The notes below the pieces were generated by a model. It was not told the origin of the DNA. It saw only the letters and a list, made by a program, of their open reading frames with translations, and made no database searches. A DNA stretch of 64,000 nt from Bryoerythrophyllum caledonicum (taxonomy: Eukaryota > Streptophyta > Bryopsida > Pottiales > Pottiaceae): the NCBI GenBank assembly GCA_963971425.1, contig OZ020517.1, positions 15,714,904 through 15,778,903 on the forward strand. The letters run 5' to 3'. Position 1 is the stretch's first letter. The number at the start of each line of letters is the position of its first letter. This document shows positions 30,712 to 40,942 of the stretch, piece by piece. The translations under genes and the position numbers were made by a program.

Positions 30712-32070
30712 CTTTTGACGAATTCAAATGTATAACACGAAGGGGTAAAGATCAAGAAGAAATGATAAAGAGAAAAAAAGTAGAACTAAAGTATGAGTGA
30801 TATCCATACTAGAATAAATTACCATAACAATTTATGTTGGCATAAATAAAGAAAACTTTAAATATTTTACAATGAAAATCGCACATTTTGCATGTTTAAT
30901 ATGAAGAGAAAAGCATAAATATGCTCGCAATCTGTGTGAATCATGTAATGGTTTGAAGGAAGAAATACAAAGAATAAAGGTATTAATCTTTGTTTATTTT
31001 TTCAAAAGTGAGTAAATTAATCAATTAAGTTGTTACAGTAAGTCTATTTGGACTATGTATGTAATTTATCAAACTGAAAATTTCAAAATTACATGTTACA
31101 AACTTTTATACTTATAGTAATATATTCTATAAATAATACATAGAAAAATCTACTTCTTAATGAAGATTTTAAATTTATTGTAAAACTCATAATGTTCTAC
31201 ATTTTTCAGAAAATTATTAATGAATATCGAAGAAATGTTGATTTTGAAACAAATGTTTGTAATAATATTAGAATCAAGCTACATTACAGGTTTTTTTTTA
31301 GTTTTATGATTGACTATTATTTCCATTTGATTTTAGTTCATCATTTCAAGTTGATGAAAGCTTTGACAGCTGGATGAAATTTTTAGAAGGCTTGAAATAC
31401 TATGCATATGATACTTGAAGCAAATTATTATATTGGCATAGTTAACATTTACATTTTTTCTAAATATAAATTATATGTTTTGTTCATTATATAATTGTAT
31501 ATAATATATGTTTATAATAATAATTTTTATATACATTGCTTTGAACGTGTTCTTAACATAGACATATGTTTGTATTCAATTAAAAAGAAAATATTTGAAA
31601 TTCGTACTTTGGTAAGGATTTGAATCAAATAGATTATGTGAACTGGATGTATAGATTAAAAACTATTAAGGCTGATTATCAATCAAATTTTAAAGAAGTT
31701 CAATCAATGAAAGATGTTGTTGAAAACCTTTCACAAGAGGTAGAATTTGTTACATTTGAAATAAATCAACCTAGACAAGATAATTTGTAAATTCATGCAC
31801 CAATTAATTTATGGACATTTCAATAAAGAGTACTAAACCATACATACTCAACTTTTAATCTCAAATTTTATAGGAAATATTTTTTATTTTTTGAAATGCA
31901 TAATTTAAACTTGATGCCTTAATCAGATTCGAGATCGACAAAATGTTCTTTTAGAATCATTTTATTTCTGATATAATGCACAAGTTAAATTCCAAGGACA
32001 ACCAACGGAGAGCTTTTTGGTAGACTTGAGAAAAGATTCAGTACATAGCAGGTTTTGACTTGGTTAACAT
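30712..32070 (+). pseudogene. Continuation of kinesin-9 tail, disrupted
   Basis: Short exon-like pieces match the order of the KIF9 tail. 30712-30790 reads FDEFKCITRRGKDQEEMIKR. 30907-30979 reads EKHKYARNLCESCNGLKEEI. 31210-31289 reads KIINEYRRNVDFETN. About 31334-31420 reads VDESFDSWMKFLEGLKYY. 31617-31739 reads IDYVNWMYRLKTIKADYQSN and VVENLSQE. From 31927 comes IRDRQNVLLESFYF, then TGA at 31969-31971 where KIF9 has the Trp of its FDIWYNE segment, then YNAQ. With the TAA at 30475, at least two stops interrupt an otherwise ordered tail. Either the gene is decaying or these exons are skipped. Confidence 0.5.
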
Positions 32071-33056
32071 TGATCAAAATTTCATAAATGTACTACTTGT
32101 ATCTCTAAGAAAATCATTAAGATTCATTAACTTTGATTTTGCTATGCATTTTAACATTATATATTTATATATTGTTAATAATAATATATTTATATATATT
32201 GTTATTAATCTTCAAAGATGAATCTAGTTTTAAAAAATATCAATAAGGTTCATTATTCATGTCATTTGATAATATATGCATTAAATTAGTTGTTATTGTA
32301 GCCATCAATGGTTTGTTCATGAATTTTTTTCATTTTTTCTCAATTTTTCTCATTTTTCTCATTTCTATCAAACTATAAGTCTAAGAATTTCTATCAAATT
32401 AACAAATATTTGCATACAGATTAATCTTTGCATGAAATGTTGTTTCAATCTACATAAATTCAAAAACATGTCTGATTTATAATTACTTAAAATAATCGTT
32501 GTAGTCACTTCTTTATTATCTTTTTTTGAAAGCTCAATAGAATATTATGTTAATATTCAAAGAAAATAGAAGACAACAAATAAATGTACATTGTTGTATT
32601 AACTATGAAACGACTAAACTCCCATTGCTCTATGAGCTCCTTCTCTTCTTTAGTGTCCATCCTCAAAAGGGGGAAGTAGTCCCAAGCTACTATTCCTTTG
32701 TCCGGTGGACATTCAATTAGTGGTGGATCGAACACACACTCTATTCATGCTCGCCTCTCCTGAGATACCGGAGTTCTTCATCTTCTTGTCTTGTGCATTC
32801 ATCATTAGCTCCTTCATGTGCGTGTAAGTGCCATAATTTCTTAAATTTTAGTGTGCAAGAGACACCAATGTCGTCATACATTATTACCCAAGTGAATTTG
32901 TTGTTACACAACATACAATGTTTTTATTTGAAATGAGTTGTAGGGCAAGATGTACATTTGACAATTTCCTCTTTTGACAAAAGAGTAAATCATGAATGCA
33001 TCCAAAATGACTTCTAAAGATCTAATATCTACTACTTAAACAATATGCCTACGCTG
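32071..33056. other. AT-rich intergenic DNA
   Basis: Low-complexity CATTTTTCTCA repeats occur at 32325-32365. The 61-codon minus-strand ORF at 32550-32735 resembles nothing I know. Confidence 0.4.
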
Positions 33057-33482
33057 CTATGGTATAACTCTAGTGCTCTCATCATCATCTAGCCATGTGC
33101 TTCCATAAACATGCTTGATTGCAATTCCTACCATAGCGGACAATTCCTGGTCCTGCATTGAAATTTCATAACTGCTAAGTGAAAATTTTAATTTAAAAAC
33201 CTTGTAATTTAAATCTTGAATCAAGTCTATGCCAAAGTCTAGTACCCAAATGATGCATTGATGGAATATTACCGATGACAAATCTGGAAGAAAACGTAAT
33301 GGAGTTGCGTGACATTGTCCAGTTAATATGATAAATTGTCCATTGATTCGCCACAAAAATGAACCCTTAATGGCTTGTGTGGGACCATATATATGGTCAC
33401 GTATTTTACTTTTAGAATATAAAAAATGTCGGATAATGTAGCAAGACATACACCTTTGGAATGAAGATTTTTCAACTAACAT
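33057..33482 (-). CDS. Unrecognised 141-codon ORF
   Basis: An open frame in AT-rich DNA encodes a protein with fairly normal composition (for example GPTQAIKGSFLWRINGQFII, WVLDFGIDLIQDLNYKVFKL). I cannot link it to a family and see no upstream exon or clear promoter. It may be chance or a transposon remnant; no function is proposed. Confidence 0.2.
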   Translation of the reverse strand: MLVEKSSFQRCMSCYIIRHFLYSKSKIRDHIYGPTQAIKGSFLWRINGQFIILTGQCHATPLRFLPDLSSVIFHQCIIWVLDFGIDLIQDLNYKVFKLKFSLSSYEISMQDQELSAMVGIAIKHVYGSTWLDDDESTRVIP

Positions 33483-33898
33483 CTTTCATTTGAAGGTTGC
33501 TTCAATATTTGAACATGACCATGCTCAAATATAACACCACAACATGTAGAAAACATGGCCATTTTGCAAACTTCTCAGATATGTAGTAGGCGCAATAATG
33601 ATCTAAATATAAAATTCCATGTGTCGACACAAATACTGACTTTTGTACGACTTATAGTATACATCAATTCTTACACCGTGTATGTCAAATACACATAAAA
33701 CATCATGTTGCAACCCAAATGTGACCATGGAGTAAATCATTTGCATGTTTGAGAGCAATTAGATATTACATAAGGTGCAACATGTGGGTCCAGATACAGA
33801 ACATGCGGCCTAAACTTTTTCCACTTTACGGTTGTGTGATTTAGGTTCATTTTCATGAAGCTTGAGTTTGATGGAGATTCAAGATTTTATTATACACT

Positions 33899-34385
33899 AG
33901 CATTTGGCGCTTGCTTTGCAACGCATTAGTCCAATCATTTTTAATGTAGTTTTTATATTACAAACTACAAAAATAAAATAAAAGGTAACATGATTCACTA
34001 CACGGTTGACTACGCAATTGACTGCGCGATTGGCTGCAGTGTTTCTGTAGTTCACTGCACGGTTGACTGCGTGGTTTACTGCGCAGATTATGATTTTGGT
34101 ATTATAATTAGCAATTGGCACTTGCTTTGCAACGCATTAGTCCAACCATTTAAATGTAGTTTTTATGTTAAAAACTATTAAAAAAAATGTAACATGAATC
34201 ACTACGCGTTTGATTGCAACGTTTCTATAGTTCACTGCACGGTTGACTGCGTGGTTGATTGTAGCGATTGATTGCGCAATCAACTACGCGGTTGACTGCA
34301 ACTTTTCTATAGTTCACTGCACGGTTGACTGCGTGGTTGATCGCAGCATGGTTTACTGCGCAGATTATGATTTTAGTAGTATGAT
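33899..34385 (+). repeat. Direct tandem duplication (about 211-bp offset) with GGTTGACTGCG subrepeats
   Basis: The segment starting at 33899 (CTTGCTTTGCAACGCATTAG, then AATGTAGTTTTTAT) repeats from about 34110. Both copies contain several short units of the type GTTCACTGCACGGTTGACTG and end in GTTTACTGCGCAGATTATGA. The second copy has an extra internal round. ORFs rich in Ala-Val-Asn over it are artefacts. Confidence 0.75.
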
Positions 34386-35609
34386 GGGCTCAGATCATAA
34401 CATTCTCTACTTCTCTCGGCATGCTCCCGGCATGATAGCAACATTTACATCACGAATGGAATAATTAAAAACCTAGAAAAGATAGACGCAATTCAAGTAG
34501 TAGAGGATGCTAGAGTTCAACAACATCAGATGTGTACATTGTTTTCAGCCTAGTAAGCCATACAGTAGCATGTGTAGGGTATCTTCCAATTAGTGTAGAT
34601 CATTAACCCTTAAACGTCATAAGGTGCCACCAGTAGCCATAGTATTCTACATGTATGGTGTCGTGTTCGAACATGATAAGGATGAGATTGATTGAAATGA
34701 CCTCCAAATGAAAGACGTTAGTTGAACAATCTTCAATCCAAAGGTGTAGCTCGCTCAACTTCAATGCAATTTTTGTAGTCTATAAAGTAAAATATGTGCC
34801 TGTATACACAATTCTCAATTGACATAAACCCGACAGTGCCAATGAGACCCAAAATGGGACTGTGGAGGTGTTAAAACTCAATTTGCATGAAAATCAATAA
34901 GGTATTAGGTTGTGAAATTGGAAGTTTAGATTTGCGTGCACATTACATGAGCACTCTCCAAAAACCGGATCATGTTTTGGAGTTATACTAGAACTCATGG
35001 AAAAGAACAAAAAATACATCAAATACACTAAAATACAATGAATACCATGCCACATCCTATGTTGTATCTCATACACATGCAAAATGATTTTGGTCTTAAA
35101 TTTTGATTGAAATTTGTCTTTCAAAGATTCTTCATTGTTTTGTAATTGTTGGTCTCTCTCATTGCATACAAAACTTTCATTTTGATTTGTATAGGTTTGA
35201 AACATTTTCGTACACAATCAAGTAGACAAAAGTAAAAAAAATCATCAATAATCATATATAAATGTTTTCTTCAAGTATGATATGTCAATGCAAAGCCATC
35301 AACCTTGTGCACATGTGAGTTACCTCTTTAAACACAAAGTACAAAAATTCTTGCAAGAATCTACTCAAGCACAAAGTAGTATACCCTCTGAAGTCCAAAA
35401 TTTTCAATACCAATATACGGTATCTTTAAACACTACAATCTCCTCCATCAACCGTTGGATGTTGTGCAAATTTTTCCCAAAGTTCAGGTCATGGTTTGAC
35501 TTCACTTCCCTAAGGATGGATACTAAAACAAAGCATTCTATTCCCATCAAAACTAGTTGGAAGAAAAAAATCAGCACATATCTTGGTTCTAGTGAACAAT
35601 GACCTGCAT
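34386..35609. other. AT-rich DNA without supported gene
   Basis: No exon chain, RNA gene or ordered repeat was recognised. Two ORFs of about 106 codons (34894-35217 minus, 35282-35602 plus) look random in composition. Confidence 0.4.
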
Positions 35610-38010
35610 CACAAAAATCCGAGGGTCTTTGAATGATATCGTTCGCACATGGAAATCATATCATTCCAAGGGGCTCTTGGGTATAATATATTCTCTATGT
35701 CGAAACGATATCGTTTGCATCTTTTGAAAAAATTTATATTGTTATTATGTAAAATTTGTATCACAAAGTTTCAATGCAAGATTTAAACAAATGATATGTC
35801 AAATCCACATGAGAATCATTTTATAGAAATCACAATTAAAATCAATGAAAGTGCTAAAGATTGGCTACAACAAATGAAATGGAACAAGCGTATCCCCAGC
35901 AAATACCGTATCCCAATGTATACCGTATCCCCAGCGTATACCATATCCCAACGTCACAATTGAGATTCGAACTCAACTTGTCTCCATGCCTACATTCAGC
36001 CTTAAATAAGTTATCATTATCACCGAATCTTACCCATGCTCAACTTCCATAGTCCATCAATATATGCGACTATCCGTAGGCCTGACACATGATATCTAGA
36101 ACGAGGATTCTCTACTTCACTCCTAAAGGACCCTCATAATTTCACACCAAAAACATTTCAAAGTCACAAAATTTAGTGTAATGAGTATGAAAGAAAACAA
36201 AACTTTTTATTTCCAATTTTAGTGATAAGATTTCAACTAACCCCTAAAATTCCTTGACAATTTCACACCAAAAACTTTATCAAACTACCTCTCTAAGATG
36301 CACAATTGCAAGACTGATTGAAACAAAATTTGACTACTTTCGACCATAGGATCCTCAACTTCACTACTACAAGGTGACATGGCAAAAAAACTCATAAACT
36401 TTGACCATACGGATTGTAAGATATATGCATTTGAAAAGTGCAGTGTGGTTTTCTCTTCGCGGCTTGAATAGGGTCAACATACTTTGACTCAAGATATTTG
36501 CATACTTTTCCATTACACATTGCATAAAACTTATGGATATGTTCTACCTTGTGTTAAGTCATTGCACACAAAAATCACAAGTAATGGAGGTCATTTGGAT
36601 AAGGAAAAAACTTGCAATGGCAAAGATATAGAAACTAGCCATTTTCTTAGGAAAGTAAGTTTATTCTCTAAATAAAAAATATTATTGGATCTAAGATCCG
36701 AGTGGTGGATAGAAGTATCATGCATTATTCCATCAACAGAAAAAGAAAATCATGAAAAATGAAACCTTAATTTCTATGCGTTTTCAAGTAAAAACGATGA
36801 AGGTTGCCAAGAACTTTCCTTCATTGCTACCCACCACCAAAAAGTACACTATTCAGCTTTCTAGTGGTACCATTCAAGCTCGACAGTAGTACTATTCAGC
36901 CCTACAATACTGTGCTCTCCTTGCCCGCCCTGACCGCCCTCCCCATTTCAAACCTTAAACCTCAATAACTTTAGTTTTGTGTATTTGTTTCAAGAATTTT
37001 TTTTACAATAATTATCATAGATGGTTTTTACATCAATTTAACCATTGAGGATATTTTTGATGTTTTGGACTCTTGATAGTAAAATTTGGTCAAAAAGCTG
37101 ATAAAAAAGTTGATTGAGAATTTGTAAAATGGTGAGGAAAAAATTAGTTACTCACAATTGATTATGATCCACATAATTTTCTTTCTCACACATAAAAAGA
37201 AATGATGTTATTGAAAGGACAAAGATGTTGAAGGCTTCAAAAAAAATTGAAAAATATTATGGTTCCATTCTTATGTAAATATTGTACTTGTATATGAAAT
37301 CTATATATTTCCCATATTGTTTTTGTATACAAAATACTCTATTTAGTATTTATATCGTTTCTGTATATGAAATACTTTAAATGCATATCATATCAAGTTT
37401 AACTTATACAAATACTATATAACATTTTTATGTACACTATATCGTATTTTAGTATATATATTTACAATATAAAGTTTTTTCCACATAAAATATGTATAAG
37501 ATTTTAGATATACCACAATCATATCAATTTTATATAAAATTTGTATCAAAAGTCAAAACATATAAATTTCATATTGCAATTTTATGATATGAATTCGAGG
37601 GGTATCAAGATGATATCGTTTGCAGTTAGATTTTATACACGTTGTGTATGATTATCACATGCAAGTTGTATATGGTTTTTCTCATATAAAGAATATATAT
37701 CTTTACATTACAGCGAGGGTCTGGGATTTTCCTGATGTGGGCACTAAAGGCTTGCATCACAAAAATCCGAGGGCCTATGAACCATATCTTTCGCATATGA
37801 AAATCATATCGTTTCAAGGGGCTCTTAGGTATACTATGTTTCTTATGTAGAAACGATATCGTTTGAATATTTTGAAAAAATTTATATCGTTACTATATAA
37901 AATTTGTATCACAAAGTTTCAATACAAGATTTAAACAAATGATATCTCAAATCCATATGAAAATAATTTTATAAAAATCTGATACGAAATTTTTGAAGGC
38001 ACAATTAAAA
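35610..38010 (+). repeat. Large direct repeat pair, copies at 35610-36130 and 37752-38310
   Basis: Both copies start GCATCACAAAAATCCGAGGG, continue with AAGGGGCTCTT, AAACGATATCGTTTG and TTTGTATCACAAAGTTTCAA, and run into a short Pro-rich minisatellite (next feature). A GAACYCAACT block and GAGGATTCTCTA come next. The offset is about 2.14 kb. Substitutions are frequent, so the duplication is not recent. No ORF is conserved between copies. Confidence 0.8.
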
Positions 38011-38145
38011 TCAATGAAATTGCAAAAATTTCACACAACAAATTACTGTATACGGTCCCCCCAATATACGAACCCCCTAGTATACGGTCCTCCAATATAC
38101 GGTCCCCCAATATACAGTCCCCTAGTACACGGTACCCCAGAGTCA
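35880..38145. repeat. Two short minisatellites of 15-17 bp unit
   Basis: At 35888-35955 and 38046-38140 a unit resembling CCCCAATATACGGTC recurs about four to six times per site, with variants CCCCAGCGTATACC and CCCTAGTATACGG. Each block is followed by a B-box-like sequence on the minus strand (GTTCGAATC and GTTCGAGTC). Confidence 0.55.
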
Positions 38146-40531
38146 GAGTTTAGACTCGAACCCAACTCCTTCCCAATCCTACAAATTTGGCCTCAATTCA
38201 CCATCGTTGTTAGTGCATGCCTATGGCCAGTTTCCATCTCACACCGGAACATGTAGCTACAGGCCTCACACGTGATACTCGAAAGGAGGATTCTCTAGTT
38301 AACCCCTAAAGGCCCAAGGCATTTTTGCAACAAAAACACTTCAAAACTGCTCCGTTCTAGTATATTGCCTAAGAAGGGAGACAAAACTTTTTATTTCTAC
38401 ATCGAACCGTAGGATCTCAATAGAAACTTCTTTATTGATGTCCCTAAAAAATTTCATAAACTTTGACCGCACAGATTGAAAGATTATAGTGTTTGAAGTC
38501 AAGCAAATGGTTCATTTTCTTCCCTGCGTTTGGTACATCAGCAGACTTTGACTTCACTTGGTATCAAATTTTTGCACTACATAAGGTCTAAATCCATTAC
38601 TATTGTGTTTAGGATGATGTTAGTTCCTTACACTCCAATTCTTAGAGGTAGAAAAAGGGTGTAGCTTATTCAAGTCAACTGTGCTAGTAGTGGAGGTTTA
38701 AAAATTGCCAAATCAATCTAAAACTCAATGTGTTTTAGATTGATGATCCAAACGGTCAATATGAAGGTCTACAAGAAGAAGAAGAAGAAGAACGCCAGTC
38801 TCCAAAGGAAGCCGGCATGAATAAAGTGTCTGTTCGTTCCACTACTAAGACCATGCCCACCGGACAAAGAATTAGTAAACTGGAACTACTTCCCCCTCTC
38901 GGGGGTAGACTGAAGGTCTACACCACATATTGTCGTGGAAAAAATCAAAAGTTAAAAAGTTAAAAATCTCTAAGTTTTATGTGGAAAGAAGTTTTTTTTG
39001 GGTACCTTGCCCGACAATGTGTGGCAATATGTGAAAATATTTGACTTGGGTTCATGCGCTATTTTCCACTAAAGACAAGATTTTTTTTTTTCAAGAATAT
39101 GAAAGGAAGTAATATTACTTGCTAGTATTGAAAATTTCACATTCAATAGACTATTACAGTAAAAGTTTTTGGAGGTGCCCGATGTGCCCGCTCTCCTCGT
39201 TCGAAATTCAAATCGCTATAACTTTTTCATATGATTTCGGATTTGAAAAAATTATTTTCCCACATAGGTTTTAATAATGTCCTTTGACAATAAAACTTTT
39301 GAAGAAGAATGTTAGAAGTTCACACCATAGGAACCTGACCGAATTTTCAAATTGCCATTTTGTGACACTTGGGCTTTTAGGGGTTAACTCCTAAAGGACC
39401 GTCATAATTTCACACTCAAAAAAATTCATAAACTTTGACCATACGGATTGTAAGATGCATGCATTTGAAAAGTGCAATGTGGTTTTCTCTTCCCGGCTTG
39501 AATAGGGTCAACATACTTTGACTCAAGATATTTGCATACTTTTCCAATACACATTGCATAAAATTTATGGATATATGTTCTACCCTGTGTTAGGTCATTG
39601 CACACAAATAATCACAAGTAATGGAGGTCTTTTGGATAAAGAAAAAAACTTGCAATGGCAAAGATATAGAAACTAGCCAATTTCTTAGGAAAATAAGTTT
39701 ATTCTCTAAATAGAAAAATATATCTGGATCTAAAATCCGAATGGTGGATAGAAGTATAATGCATTATTCCATCAACAGAAAAAGAAAAAGAAAATCATGA
39801 AAAATGAAACCTTAATATCTATGCGTTTTCAAGTAAAAACGACGAAGGTTGCCAAGAACTTTCCTTCATTGCTACCCACCACCAAAAAGTATACTCCAGA
39901 TGGTTTTTACATCAATTTAACCATTGAGGATTTTCTTGATGTTTTGGACTCTTGACAGTAAAATTTGGTCAAAAAGCTGATAAAAAAGTTGATTGAGAAT
40001 TTGTAAAATGGTGAGGAAAAAATTAGTTACTCACAATTGATTATGATCCACATAATTTTCTTTCTCACACATAAAAAGAAATGATGTTATTGAAAGGACA
40101 AAGACGTTGAAGGCTTCAAAAAAAATTGAAAAATATTATGGTTCCATTCTTATGTAAATATTGTACTTGTATATGAAATCTATATATTTCCCATATTGTT
40201 TTTGTATACAAAATACTCTATTTAGTATTTATATCGTTTCTGTATATGAAATACTTTAAATGCATATCATATCAAGTTTAACTTATACAAATACTATATA
40301 ACATTTTAATGTACATTATATCATATTTTAGTATACATATTTACAATATAAAGTTTTTTCCACATAAAATATGTATAAGATTTTAGATATACCACAATCA
40401 TATCAATTTTATATAAAATTTGTATCAAAAGTCAAAACACATAAATTTCATATTGCAAGATGATATCGTTTGCAGTTAGATTTTATACACGTGTATGATT
40501 ATCACATGCAAGTTGTATATGGTTTTTCTCA
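36380..40531 (+). repeat. Kilobase direct repeat, copies 36380-37683 and 39415-40531
   Basis: Copy A and copy B share long near-identical blocks, from CATAAACTTTGACCATACGG through CATACTTTGACTCAAGATAT to AAGTTGTATATGGTTTTTCT. Copy A holds about 170 bp (36849-37020, containing ATTCAGC..CCGCCCTGACCGCCCTCC) absent from copy B. A more diverged relative lies at about 38270-38560. Copy B ends exactly where the retrotransposon-associated sequence starts. No conserved reading frame exists. Confidence 0.85.
38774..38911 (-). mobile_element. 5'-truncated retroposed fragment with 11-bp target-site duplication
   Basis: The 138-bp insert is flanked by GAAGGTCTACA at 38763-38773 and 38912-38922. Read on the minus strand it ends in a hairpin (GCCGGCTTCC, loop, GGAGACTGGC) and a (TTC)n tail, so it integrated like a LINE or SINE 3' end. 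It matches 49968-50095, the presumed 3' end of the minus-strand LINE (element 2): shared blocks include TTTATTCATGCCGG, GGTGGGCATGGTCTTAG and GGAACGAACAGACAC. Confidence 0.85.
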
Positions 40532-40942
40532 ACGGTTGAGGGAGAGAGGAATGGCTGAGTGAGCTCCACAATTTCAGGTGAAGGGGAAGGAAGGACTTAG
40601 ACTCATTTCTAGCACTCTCAAGCAACAAGAGGTGGCTGGCCTTGTTGGGAGCTCTTGTTTGTTGCAGATCTGAGTCTACGGAGGTCGTGGGATTGCAGTA
40701 CATGTGTTGGGTGATGCTCGTAATCTAGATTTGTAAACTACCTGTGGAGAAACGTAGAATTCTGGTTTAGACTTGAATAGGTGAATTCTGCAAGCGAGCG
40801 ACCTTGTGTTGGAATTCAGATCCAAACCAGTTAGACCAGTTTCGAAGCGGGATCGAGTCCAGATCTGGAATGGAATGATGAGCGGCTGCGGATCTCCTAC
40901 AAGTCCATTCCTTACCCCGAACTTGACATTCACCTTTACAAA

